Source of the DNA: Physella acuta
Taxonomy: Eukaryota; Mollusca; Gastropoda; Physidae
DNA length: 64,000 nt
Direction: 5' to 3'
NCBI RefSeq assembly: GCF_028476545.1
Contig: NW_026731622.1
Coordinates: forward strand, 144,001 to 208,000
Below the pieces are notes generated by a model that did not search any database, had not been told where the DNA came from, and saw nothing but the letters and a program-made list of their open reading frames with translations. Of this stretch, positions 22,407 through 37,094 are shown piece by piece. Position 1 is the first letter of the stretch, and each line of letters opens with the position of its first letter. The translations under genes and the position numbers were made by a program.

Positions 22407-25400
22407 GCCTTGAGTGGGTTTATTGTCAAATCTAGCAACTATATTTTGACAGTTTTTTAATGCCGCGATTTATTTTAACCTTTGCAGGTAAACTCCATTC
22501 TAACGACAGCAGTCTAATTTTTATCTTGTTTGATATTACTTTATACATTTTACAATAAATTTAAAGATAATTCATTAACCAAAGGGGAGATAACGGTAAT
22601 TAATAATAACGACGACACGATCACGCCATATGATGGGGTGAGCTGGTGTTTATTGTTGTTTTCCGACCTGAGAGCCGACCACAGACATGCATTATGGGGA
22701 GGTTAATCGTTTAGGAGTAATATAACAAGCTATTGATTCAGCACAAACCTCTCCCCCCCCCATTTCCTTCACACTTTCTTCTGTACAACCTACCTACTCC
22801 CTACTCCCCACCCACTCCCACACTGCCCTCACACCCGATTCACCACAATAACATGCACATTTCCCTCTATCTGTACGATGTGTATCCCCCTCAACCACAC
22901 CCACCCCACCCCCATTCCCACACCCTCGACTCACCACAATAACATGCACATTTCCCTCTATCTGCACGATGTGTATCCCCCTCCACCACACCCCACCCCC
23001 TCCAACCCACACCTACCACACACACTACCCTCACACCCTACTCACCACAGAACCGTGCACATTCCCCTCTATCTGCACGATATGTATCCCCCTCCACCAC
23101 ACCCTCCCCACCCCACCCATCCCTACCCTCACACCCGACTCACCACAAAACCGTGCACGTTCCTCTCTATCTGTACGATGTGTATTCCCCTCAACACCAC
23201 CCCACACCACCCTCACCCCACATCTACCACACACACACACTTCCCTCACATCCTACTCCCCACCCACTCCCACACTTCCCCACTCCACACACTTCCCTCA
23301 CACCCGACTCACCACAAAACCGTGCACGTTCCCCTCTATCTGTACGATGTGTATCCCCCTCCACCACACCACACCCACACCTACCACCCCACCCCCACCC
23401 TCACACCCTACTCACCACAAAACCGTGCACAATTCCCTATATCTGTACGATGTGTATCCCCCTCTACCACACCACCTCCACCCCACACCTACCACACACA
23501 TTTCCCCCACACCCTACTCACCACAAAACCGTGCACGTTCCCCTCTATCTGTACGATGTGTATACCCCTCCACCACACTAGCACGTGATGACCACCGGCT
23601 GAGTACACTCTGATCTCCTCTGGGTACTGAGATGCGGCTGTCGTAAAAAAAAAATAACTATTTCATAAACCATCATTCTAAATGTTCACCAGAGACCGTA
23701 ACACTTCAATTTTAGTTGCTAACTTAAAATATCAAATTACGTAAAATCGGACGTTTACTATTTAGTTTTATGCAGTTCGTATAAATTAGGTGTGTTTTTA
23801 AACCAATCAAAAATAAAGTTACATACTGACATCAATTATGATGCTTGATGGAATACAGAGGAGGGTTGTTTGCGACTAAATAAGCTGTTACTGATTAAAG
23901 AAAATTGAAAATACCCCTTGAGATCTGAATGTATTATCAGGAGAAACTGAACACTTCATCTAGAATAAGTAAAACTGCTCAAGTGAAGTAATTGCCACAC
24001 ATTTACTTCCTTTGCCATAAAAATGCGCAATTGGAAAGCTGCGCAACGGAAAACTGCGCAAACAGAAAAATGCGCAAATACAAACTAATTATACAAATGC
24101 ACTTTAATGCTGTCATATCTTGTAGAAAAAGTGTTTTATTTTGTACATGAAGTCACTCTTTGTTAATTTCTATAAATGCTCGAATTAAGAAAAAAAAACT
24201 GCCTTGCGCACTTTTTTGTACGCAGTTCTCTGTTGCGCAGTTGTCTGTTGCGCATCTTTCCGGTGTCAATTCCCTTCATATGCCGAGCTCAACTATTGCA
24301 TTGATCGCAAATAAAAAGTCTATCCGTCAGAAAAGTTCAAACATTTCCTACATTTTACTATTACATATTCGATACAGAAATGCACCGTAGGTTTTAAATA
24401 AATTGTATGTAGTTTCATGATTGACATAGACAGAGTTCTCGTGTGTGCTGAGTACCCGTGTGTGCTGAGTACTCACGAGCAAGCAACGTCTCCTGGTAGT
24501 AATACTCTGAGATGGGCCCAATGCCGGCCGAGTTGTAAGCCTGGACTGTGAAGTAGTAGAACTCTTCACTGCGGAGACCGATGACAATACCAGAGGTGAC
24601 CTGACCCTCATAACGGATGAACTCTTTGTAGTCGGTCACCACCTCAGACTCATGCCAGTAGTTGATCTGGGAAATTAGAGAACCTACTGTTTTAATGTAT
24701 GGCTCAGGGACTTGGAGGGTTGTGGGGATGTGGGGTTGTGGGTTTGTGGGGTTGTAAAGTAAGGGGAAGTAGAGACAGTTGGGGCCACCACTGGTCACAC
24801 TCCAATTATGCATATATGTCGAAGTGGACTTTAAAGATAAACTCTGCTTCATATTGCTTATTTGTCTGGCCTATAGTTGGTGCGGAATAAGTACTTGAAT
24901 TAATTCATAGTTGCATGTCTATATTTATGTAATTTACATATAAGGACTAAGCTAAGACCTCACCTGATATCCAAGAATTGATACAAGTCATGTCTACCTT
25001 CATACAGCTACAAGAACAAAGCCGAGAATTCAGACAACTCATGTCTACCTTTATACAGCTACAAGAACAAAGCCAAGACCTTACCTCATATCCAAGAATT
25101 GAGACAATTTATGTCTACCTTCATACATGTACAGGAACAACGTTAAGACCTCACCTGATATCCAAGAATTTTTCCCCTGGCGTATTCACGTATGGGCGGT
25201 ACCTCAACCCACGTGACCTCCATGGCGGTGCCGTTATAGCCCTCAGCTCTCACGTCGGTTGGGACTGTGGCTGGCACTGTGGGGCAGATAGACACGAGAT
25301 CACGGAGATTTATTTCACAGTTCATAGAAATGAATTCTACGTGTCTTCCATGAACATTTTTAATAAACCAAGCTTATGCTTTCTAAAACTTGAGCATGAT

Positions 25401-28400
25401 AGATATATTATGAACATTACACTTTCAAGTCTATACTTGCTATAGTTGTAGCTTTAAACTTACGATCTTCAGCCGACATGATAACGACCTCTGTAGAATT
25501 GGGACCGTAGCCAGCATCATTGAAAGCCTGGATCTTAAAGTCGTACTCTAAAAAATAATTCTCCACCCCGACCAGCGTCGTGTAGTGGTCAGTGGTGCCC
25601 AGCAGCTTCACCTGACAAGAGAATCCCTACATTAAATTATGGTTATATATATTTTTATACATTCAAGTCAGGCATAATGTAGTATGATTTAAAATTTATA
25701 AACAATGGTAGACCTACAGCATAAACTGGTTGCGACTAAACCCAAAAATAAATATTTAAAAATATATTAACAATAACCACAAAATTACGTCGTAATGACC
25801 AGCCTTATGGCTGTAAAGGTATTTATTTACCCAGGGAAATAGAAAGATGTCAATAGTATTTGGGATTATTTTACCTGTAATAGGCCTTAAACTACGCAAC
25901 GCGCAGTGTTTCTTTCAGACTGTTTTCTTCGGGGGTGCACTTAAAATTTTCGGGGGGGGGGGGGGGGGGGGACGGACGGACACTGTCAAAAGTATATATT
26001 TCCTATATAAATTCCATTTCGTTCGGGGGACAGTAGGCTTTCTTCGCCCCCCCCCCCCCCCCCCTGAAGAGATGCCTGGAAGAAACTCTGGTAACGCGTC
26101 AAATTTATTTAAATGATCATCATTGACGAGTCATTGCTGACGTCACCCCACTTACCGTAGACCAAGGCTCCGCCCCCGTGTCCGTGTGTCTCCGCCAGTA
26201 CAGGACGTATCCGAACCCGCCCCCCGCTTGTTGAGCTTTAGACATTGCCTGTGGAGTTGATAGCATTGGTTTGTAGTCTAGCTTTACTTTGTGGGTCTTC
26301 TCAAATGTTACTAAAATCATACGTATAGATTTTACACTGCTGGAACTTACCGTCCACCTCATGGTCAGGTCACCCACCTTCCCGTCCCCACCACAAGGAT
26401 GAGCAGGGGCGATGGTAGGTGCAGCAGTCAAAGTCTGGATGATTCCTTGAAAAAAAATTGTGTTTACGTTTTGGTGCTTTTTGATATGCGTTGTTAAAAA
26501 TGTTGGTGCTTTTGGTCAAAAGTTATAACAGATTTGGAGCTTTTGGACATCCTTTGCTAACATTTGGCTGCACTTTTGGTAATAAATTCTAATAGCTTTG
26601 GTGCTTTTGGCCATGCACTTTAACAAGAACTCTGCACATGCCAACTAAATGTGCACCAAACAACTGATGCTCTACTGACAATAAAAGCCATGTTAACGCT
26701 AAAAAACGGTTACTCTTTTGTGCACATAAGCTAAAATTACAAAATAAATCAGGTTTTTTCACAGTTCTATTTCGTGGGCCTCATCCACAAGCTTAGTGTG
26801 TCGCAACAGTTATTTTCGTAGGCCTCACGCATTGCCTTCAAGAGCCGCAACCACTATCTTCTAAGGCCTCTTCCCTTACCCACAAGGGCCGCAACCACTT
26901 GTTTCGTAGGCCACATTTATTGCCCACAAGGGCTGCAACCACTACTTTCGTTGGAAATTCGGGACCTGAGAGTGGTCCATGCGATGACCTAGCTATGATG
27001 GGTTTACCTGATCGCTATAGAACATGTGGGTATACCTGATCGCTATAGAACATGTGGGTATACCTGATCGCTATAAAACATGTGGGTATACCTGATCGCT
27101 ATAGAACATGTGGGTATACCTGATCGCTATAGAACATGTGGGTATACCTGATCGCTATAGAACATGTGGGTATACCTGATCGCTATAAAACATGTGGGTA
27201 TACCTGATCGCTATAGAACATGTGGGTATACCTGATCGCTATAGAACATGTGGGTATACCTGATCGCTATAAAACATGTGGGTATACCTGATCGCTATAG
27301 AACATGTGGGTATACCTGATCGCTATAAAACATGTGGGTATACCTGATCGCTATAGAACATGTGGGTATACCTGATCGCTATAGATTACTATAGAACATG
27401 TGGGTATACCTGTCGGCAGGCTGGGTGGGCTTGAGCCGAAGTTATTGACAGCCGTCACTCTAAACCTGAAGCCACACCCCGGGGAGAGTCCCGTGACCAC
27501 CGCAAACCTCTTGACCTCCTGGTGGTGGATGGTGGCGGAGGCAGGTAAGACTGTGGAAAACATTGGCAGAAAATATACATAGAGACCAACGGTAAAACCT
27601 CTTTGAAACATCAATACGATGTAGGCAAAATAATGTAACATATTTCCATTGTAGAATAAATATATTGCTGAACGTCTAGCCCACCTAACACTGATACATT
27701 TTCACTAAATATAAGCATATGGGGTCCCACAATCGAGTCATCAGAAACCCCCAACTCGCTACACTACTCCCTCCCGACTCCCACACTAGGATAAGCTGTT
27801 CCGCCATTACAGACAGCAGACAGTTAGTGTAAGACGGAAGTCTGTTACTGATACGGCTTAATACGCCCATCCCCCCAGCCTAAGACTTACACGACAGAAC
27901 ACCCAATTCCACGCCCCACGTCCCCCCTTCCCTTTTTTACACGCACCCCCCCCCCCCCACCCCATGCTCATACTAAACCCTACCCCCTGCCTTCCAAACA
28001 TTTAGCCATTGCAAGACTTACACGGCAGAACAATTTTCCACCTGTCGTCTTCGTCAACATTAGCTGCCTCTATGACGTAATTGACGATAGGACTGCCGTT
28101 GTCGTCGTTGTCTGTCCATCTGCGGGGGGGGGGGGGGGGAAGGGAGAGGGGAGAGGAAGTGGAGATGAGAAAAGAATGGCAGCCATTTAGGATTAGATCA
28201 CATTCAAAATATGTACAACTTTAATAGTTCCATTTAAAATCAAACTAAGTATACATTACAACACATTCAATGCAATATTGTTGAAAAGTTTTTCTAGACT
28301 TTGATTGTATAGATAATTGAACTTGATACTTTAACAGATCGTACTTTTAATCCACCTGTGCTGTGCGTACCAGCTTATATTCGAACAACTTTTTTTTTCT

Positions 28401-31400
28401 CATTTCAGCACATTCACACAATTGTTACATTTGGTTAAATATATTATCGTTTATTTTTAACACCCATAGTACTTCCGTTTTAGCCTTAAACGTAACCTTA
28501 AAATTGCATTTTAAAATAGGTATTGCATTGACTTCATTAAAAAAATCCTAACGGTTAATCTGAATTTATTCCTAGTCTGAACATTATTTCCCATCATAAA
28601 CCCTTGCATAAACTGGTCGCACGCGTAAGAATCAAAACACTTTTCTCAAACATCATGTACACAAGTGGTTTTCTCAAGCAACTCAAATCAAACCACTAGA
28701 TAGTTTACCTGACCAAAACACTAGAAAGTTTACCTGACCAAAACACTAGAAAGTTTACCTGACCAAAACACTGGTGTTGGTTGCCGTTGTTGTGTCCGCC
28801 ATCACACCCAGCGGCTCAGAGGGTGGACCTAAAGTCACAAACAATATTTAGAAAATTAATAACATAGACTAGAAGAGTTGCTGTCCCTATCTATAGACCC
28901 TCAAATTACCAAAAATGCACGATTTAGCTTTTGTTCGAAGGCAGGTCACTATGAGATGTGTATACAACTATTTTTTCTTAAAGCCCGTCTTTCATTAGAT
29001 GTAGATAAAATTGAAAAATAAACATTCCCATAAGGTCATATGCAGACCTAATAACAACGCAATAAAATGCTCCTGATCTAATACATCGCCATAGAAACGG
29101 CTAATAAAAAGCACTGGGATTAGTTTTGGACCTAACGGGAATATATATAAATTGCACATGACTATAACATAAACCTACCAAATATAGCATAACCCTACAG
29201 GGAATGTATACAAAGGCCACATGACTATAGCTTAAACCTACCAACGACGTATACACATGCAACATGACAAGTATAAACCTACCAACGACGTATAAAAAGG
29301 CCCCTTTCTTGTCGTGGGACATGGAACTTGTGGCCAGACACTCGTAACGTCCCGTGTGACGTATGTTGACGTGCTGGACGTAGAGACCTGTTTTACCACC
29401 TGTCTCCTCGTCCACCTGCAGATACATCAAGTGTTACCATCAACATGTTGGTTTCACTCAACATGTTGATAATTGGTCTCACTCAACATAATGATAATTA
29501 CTGTCAATCAACAAGTTGATATAATATTGCTGTAAATGGACATCCATTTTATCTGCTTATATCAAAATAAAAAATTATATTAGATTTATTTAAATGTAAG
29601 AAAAAGCGAATGGTAGTCACGACATGAGAACTGTGTACCTAGATACCAAAGCTAAATCATTCCATGTTAAATACAGCAATTGCCGCAAGTAGGATTTTGT
29701 AAGTAGGGGAGGCTACCGTGTGCACAAAAGAGTTAAATCGTCAAAACGTTTTGGTCTAAAAAGTAGTCAAGGGAAACAACCGGATTTTTAAAAAAAATAT
29801 ACATATAGAAAGAAAAAAGAAATCGGTAACCAATTTATATAAAAACGTACGTAAAACGATTTTTAAAATGCTAAAATTTGAAAATAGACTGATTTTCTTT
29901 ATATTCTAAATCTACGGTCATTAAAACGGCTAGAAAAAAATTCCAGCCGTAAATATATTGATTATTTTATAAACAAATAGTCTTTTAATTAGTTGATCTA
30001 AGATTTCATATAAAATAATAAATTGCATTTCATTGTCGACCATGATGATTCCAATACTACTGTAGTAACAAGATCATTAATTACATATCGATATTTGAAA
30101 GTAACATCAAGGCATTACTCTGACCATTTTGTACTCTGATGATCTGCTGAAGTCTATGGGGTGACCGTTGAAGAGCCAGGTGTAAACCAGGTCAGTTCCA
30201 GGTGAGTAGCTGGCATGGCAGACGAAGAACACGGTGGTGTTGGCTGGAACCCTCTGGTCTACGGGTGACACGGTGATGTATGTACCAGCTGGGGAGAGGT
30301 TCGATGCCTTGATTTTGTTTTGTTGTTTTTCTGGATTAATTATATTCATACTGGCTGTGATCTTTAGGTATTTTAAACGTTAATTATGGAGAATGTTAAC
30401 ACAAAATACAAACATTCACAAGTAGCCATAAATACTGCTGTACCTTACTATACCAAATTTAACAAAAGTGAAGTAGATAAAGAATTTTACCAAAAAAAAA
30501 TACAACTGAAGAATATTGTTTCTAGAAGATAATTACATAGTGAATTACACTTGCTCAAAGCTGTAATTAAAATGAAAATATTAACCTTTTATAATAATTA
30601 ACATCATCTTGGATAAAAAGGCTTACTGTCAAAATTAAATTGTTCAAATTAAGAAAATAATTTTAGAAATGCTTTATTGATTGCTTAATTCGCCCTATAT
30701 TTTGAAGATTATTTTATTATCTTTATAAAAATTCTTTGATTTTCGTAGTTTATTACAATAACTTATAATGTTAAAGGTAAGTACTCAACTTATACGTTTT
30801 TTGGAATTAATTATAAGTACTATGAATCATATTATATTCCTATCTCGTAAGGATTTGTATTATACGTTTTCGATTTTCGAACTTGATTGTAAATAGAATT
30901 AATTAACCATATTGGTGAAACTTAATTAAGTAATGTCACAGTGACCTACCCACAACCCTCAGCTGGGTGAAATCCTCCGCCTGACCAAAGCTGTTGTTAG
31001 CCACACACCTGTACTGACCCTTGTCCTCTTTCGCCAGATGCATGATGGTTAAATACCCCTCTGACGTCATTTCCGTTCGTGGTAACAAACTGGACAGGAG
31101 GACGCCATTTTTGTACCACGTGATGTCCGGCATCGGGGCCCCCTCGGGTCGACAGACTATGGTCACGTTACCCCCAACAGGGCCCCATGTTGTTTTAGGT
31201 AGGGGGTGGTTGAGAAAGCTAGGCTTAAACCCTGTATTGTGGGTGGGGGAGGGGACACCAAAATGACATTTGTAGTAACATTGTTAAGTAATGATTGCTA
31301 AAAATTTGATACAACTATACCCATCTATTAAGCTTGTTGTGTGATGAACAGTGGTGAGTTTGTTTCAATAATACAGTGCAGTGTACAACTTTTCTAGTAG

Positions 31401-34400
31401 GTGTTCACAATATGGATTAAAATAAAGAAAATTGGCATGCTCAGGTTGATAAAGCTCATGGCTGGTAAACGAACAGTCCCCGCGATAGATAGGTGGGTAC
31501 AGCAACTCATGTAGAAATTAAACAACTGCCACCTTGTATTTATTCTTTTATTTGAAAAAAAGGATATATGTTTTATGAAGGAAAAGTAATCCGAAATCGG
31601 AATCTTTCTGCGCAATACTTGTTGATACGTAATATTTAATTATTTTGGAGGAAATCCTGTTGAAAAATTCTGAACGAAGCAGAAGAAGCAAGACATAGAA
31701 ACAAAACAACACCAACATGATTTTCTGCTTATAGAGATCAGCTTGCACGCCCTTTTACTGGATAGTTGTCGTAAAATATCGTAATGTAATGGATCACGTG
31801 ACAGTCCGGCAAGGCAGTCTCGACACTCACATAAACTTAACTACGTGGACGGTTCACAGAAAAAATCCTATTTGTCGAACAGTCACCGGACCTACCCAGA
31901 AATAGGAGTTGACCTTCAGACAAGGACGTGCCGTGTGTGTTTGTGGCTGAGCACTGGTACATGCCGTTGTGACGTGTGGGCTCCAGGCGGTGAAAGGTCA
32001 GCACGTTGCGGTGTACCTGGCCAGGTAGTATATAACAGGTTCTTAGGTTTTTATATGTATTTAATTATTTTTTAAACTACTTGTTTTTTTACAAAGGTGT
32101 TTATTAGTTATATCGTATATTTCAGTATTTGTAAACAAAATTGGGTTTGGAATATAAGCTCACATGCTTATTGTCTGTGATAAAAAACTTATAAAAATAT
32201 TTGAATCCTTACCCGGATGCCGGCGTCTGCGCTGCTATTTAGGAGCTCCCCATTCCTGTACCATTGGAAAACCGGGGCTGGCACCCCACCGGCGTCACAC
32301 CGCCAAGTTAGTTGGGACCCGATGTCAGCGTATTGGCTGGTCAGTGGTTTTATAAAGTAGGGTTTGGCTGAAATATATTGGTTGGTCAGTGGTTTTATAA
32401 AGTAGGGTTTGGCTGAAACATATTAAATGGTCAGTGGTTTTATAAAGTAGGGTTTGGCTGAAACATATTAAATGGTCAGTGGTTTTATAAAGTAGGGTTT
32501 GGCTGAAACAGATTGGATGGTCAGTGGTTTTACGAAGTAGGGTTTGGCTGAAACAGATTGACTAGTCAGTGATTAAATGTAGTAGGGTTTGGCTAAGTGA
32601 CCTCTAAACGCGTGTTAAATTATAAACATAATTTTCTGCATGTATATATGTTATATTAAAATTTTCTTTTAGCAAAGGCTGCTAAGTACTTTAAGAAACA
32701 AATGTGCCTGCCTCCAAATACTGACGATTACCTCAATGTGCTACGCCATCTTGTCCTACCCTAAGATCTAAATCAACTACTGTGCTCACCTCTTAGTTCA
32801 AGGTCACCCACTGTGCCCACCTCCAAGTTCAAGGTCACCCACTGTGCCCACCTCCAAGTTCAAGGTCACCCACTGTGCTCACCTCCAAGTTCAAGGTCAC
32901 CCACTGTGCTAACCTCCAAGTTCAATGTCACCCACTGAGCTCACCTCCAAGTTCAAGGTCACCCAGTGTGCTCACCTCCAAGTTTAAGGTCAACAGACTT
33001 CCTGTCCCCCGTGCTGGAACTCCGTGTGACAGAACAGGTGTACACGCCCTGGTCTTCAAGTCTGGCATCTCTGATGGTCAGCACCCGGCCGTGGTCACTC
33101 TGGTAGGAGTTGGCCGGCAGGGATTTGTTCTGACGGTGCCAGCTGTAGAGGAACTCCGACGTGGAGCTGGCAGATAAAAATAACCCATCTAAAATAATCA
33201 TCTTGACCAGGGGTTCCCAACCTTTTTTTAGAGCACATTCTAAAATATCGGTAGGGAGGCGGGCACCACCTATTTTAAATCGACAAACTCCTTCCAGCGA
33301 CCCTTCCCGTCACCCGGGGACAAAACTTTCGATTTGCATCCCCCCTCCTCAAACTTTTGATTTGCACCCCCCCCCCCCCACCCCCTCAAATTTTCGATTT
33401 GCACTCCCTGCCCCTCAAACTTTCGATTTCCATCCCCTTCAACCTTTCAATAATGTTTATGAAAAAAATTCTGTCTCTGTCGAATAGTGAGAGGCGGGCA
33501 CATACGAATCGTTCGGCGGGCGCCATGGCGCCCGCGGGCACGGGGTTGGGAACCCCTGATCTAGACACACAATAACATAATCAATACTAATCGATACTTT
33601 AGCTTAATGCAATTTTAATACACATTCAATAATTGTGCTCTGAAATAGATACTTAAACTTAAGAAAATTGATTTACACATTCAATGAGGATGCTACGAAA
33701 ACGTCAAGCACAATTTATTTGCGAGTTTCTTCAAACTATGAATAAAAACCATTTAGCGTCCAATGTTAGCATAGTATAATTGTATTTATTATTATAGCCT
33801 AAAAACCTATGGCTTTAAATAAGGAAAAAATAATTCACACTGAACAAAAGAGTTTTACTAATAATTGGCCATATATGTAAAACAAATAACACATTTTACC
33901 CTTTAGCATTAAGGTTTTAAAACAGTAGGTCAGAACACATACGATATATGTTTCAACCAAATGAAAATATGAATTAAAATATGAATTAACACATAAAGAA
34001 TACTATTGATCAAACGGACACCAATCAAGCTAAATTTACCGAAATTTGTATGACAAGTATATCTGTACTGATATCGTAACCACAATCTTACGAGCCGTAT
34101 GCGAAACATTCCATCCTGACTAAATTTACCGATATTTTTATGACAAGTATATCTGTACTGATATCGTAACCACAATCTTACGAGCCGTATGCGAAACATT
34201 CCATCCTGACTAAATTTACCGATATTTTTATGACAAGTATATCTGTACTGATATCGTAACCACAATCTTACGAGCCGTATGCGAAACATTCCATCCTGAC
34301 TAAATTTACCGATATTTTTATGACAAGTAGCCTATATCTGTACTGATATCGTAACCACAATCTTACGAGCCGTATGCGAAACATACCACCCTGACTAAAT

Positions 34401-36958
34401 TTACCGATATTTTTATGACAAGTAGCCTATATCTGCACTGATATCGTAACCACAATCTTACGAGCCGTATGCGAAACATTCCATCCTGACGTCATGTCCA
34501 GCTAGAGGTGGTTTGGGAAAGACGGCAATGAACTCATCCTGAATCTCTGGGCCCCATATGGCTTTTGGCGCTGATGACGAGACAGTGGTTCGCACTTTAC
34601 CCATTTTTTTAAAACAATAATTTATATAAGAAATATTAAAAAAAAGTTTAACGACGAGTAAAAAGCAGGAAGAGCTGTTTGACCTTGGTCGTGCACGTGA
34701 AGCATGATGGGTAAAGATGTCCGGGAGGGGGGCTGGGTGGTGCCAATGGTGTGCTGGTTCCCGCCCGTCAAGGTGGCCAGACAAAAATATTTGCCCTCGT
34801 CTGCTCGTGTCACCTGACAGGAGGTACAATGATAACATGAACGTTTAAACTAATTACTGAAGTGTTGGTTCACTGGGAAATTCGGTGCTGGAAAACTGCG
34901 CAACGGATAAATGCGCAAATAGAAAAATTCGCAAATACAAAATAATTATATTAATGCATTTTAAATTTGTCGTATTTTGTAGAAAAGTGTTTAGAGTTTT
35001 AGATGTATTTGTATGAAAGTTACTGCTGAGCAATATAACACTAGGTGCGTTGGTGTTGAATCTTACTTAGATGTATTTGTAATGAATCTTACCTCAGAGA
35101 AATAGATGTTTTAATGTGTTTGTAATGAAACTTAACTCAGAGAAATATATCTTTTTATGTGTTTGTAATGAATCTTACCTCAGAGAAATAGTTCTTTACA
35201 TATCTTTGTAATGAATCTTACCTCAGAGAGGTAGAGCTTTATATGTCTTTACAATGAATCCTACTTCAGAGAAATAGATCTTTACATGTCTTTGCCATGA
35301 ATCTTACCTCTGAGAAGTAGAGTTTGCCGTTGTGTGAAATAAACATGTAGTGTTGGTACTGTGGTCTGACGAACTGGTCCACGTTTTGTTTGAACCAGTT
35401 ATAGCTGATGGCTGGGGAAGGGATGGGGGACAGGTGGTAGAATGGTGTAGAGGTGGTTATGGAGGGCGGTAGAGTGGTTAAAAGGGGTTTGTGGCAGCGT
35501 AGTTAAAGGTGGTTATAGGTGATTGAAGATGCTAGGCAGTAGTGGTGATTAAAGGTGAATGGTGGTAGAGTTTATAAAGTGGTTGGTAGTAAAGGTGGTT
35601 GAAATTGCTTACAAGTAATTATAGCGATTGTGAAAGTGGTTAAAAGTGGTAGGCGGTAGTGGTGGTTATAGGAGGTTGATGGTAGAGGGGGTTAAAGGTT
35701 GTTAAATGTGGTTGGTGGTAGAGGTGGTTAAAGGTGGTTATAGGTGGTTGTTAGTAAAAGTGGTTAAACTTAATTATATAATGTTATTTATTGAATAGTT
35801 TAACAACTCTGCATTTGTATTCAATTGATCTTCCATTTTGCACAACCAAACTTTTAAAATTACGTTATATATGTTTTAAATAACACGAGATTAAGTGTGA
35901 AAGAGGTAGTTAAACATGATAATATATACTTGTGACGTTTGCGATTTTCTACTGATGTACATCGCTAGAGCCGAGATATGCTTAGACGAGTAAAAAATGT
36001 GACATATTGCCTTGATGAAAATGTTTTAAACGACTTTTCGTGCCTCACCTGGTCTATAGCTGATCCTGCTGCAGTCTATGGCGGCACCTTCATAAGCTTT
36101 TACATTGACAGGTGCGTCAGGAACATTCGAGAACTCACCAATTTCTGGAATCAAGATATTTAGAGTTACCGATATTGTTACATTGTAGAGTAGGGGCTGT
36201 TGTATCATCTTGGAGGTTTGCATGATCCTTCGGTAGCAAGGTTCATTTGCTCTTGTGGCATATCGAACTTGTTTGATTGGCAATTTTATGTGTCTCAAAT
36301 ATTGTTGTTCAATTAAAAACTTAATTAACTATGTTTTTTTGGTATCAGAGTTAGTAAAGACAATGCAGTATAAGTAAATTAGCCCCCAAGTAGCTTTATT
36401 CAAGGTGTCTGTCATAATTGCCAAGCTTCTACCAAACTATAAATTTTCACTATTTAAGGAATGAATGAAATAAAAGAAACATTATGACAACCAACCTCCA
36501 AACGACAGCCGGATGGCACGGCTTACAACCGCCCCGAACCGGTTCTCCGCTCGACATTTGTACACCCCTCCGTCCAGATCTTCTCGTGGGTTCTGGAGAC
36601 ATGGAGGTACTATATATCAGAGATAACATAGTTTCTTCCAGGCATCTCTTCGGGGGGGGGGGGGAGGCTAAGCCCCCCGAAAGTTTTTTACCGCCACCCC
36701 CCGAACGAAACGAAATTTTTATAATTTATATAGAAAATATATACTTTTAACAGTGTTCGCCCCCCCCCCCCCCCCGAAGATAGTCTACCGCCCCCCCCAC
36801 CCGAAAATTTCAAGTGCCCCCCCGGAGAAAAAAGTCTGGAAGAAACACTGCTAGATATCATAATTGTATGTAGGTCAGTCGACATGTATGTACATTTTTA
36901 ATTAATGAACCATCCACAGAAAACTAGCCAATTCACGGAACGATACATTTAAGTACAG

Positions 36959-36990
<32 letters not shown>

Positions 36991-36997
36991 ATGTATG

Positions 36998-37094
<97 letters not shown>

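Noticed and set aside
22733-23613. Plus-strand proline/histidine-rich proteins
   Set aside because: Antisense to the exon 26 donor array of contactin A. Composition is that of a C-rich repeat.
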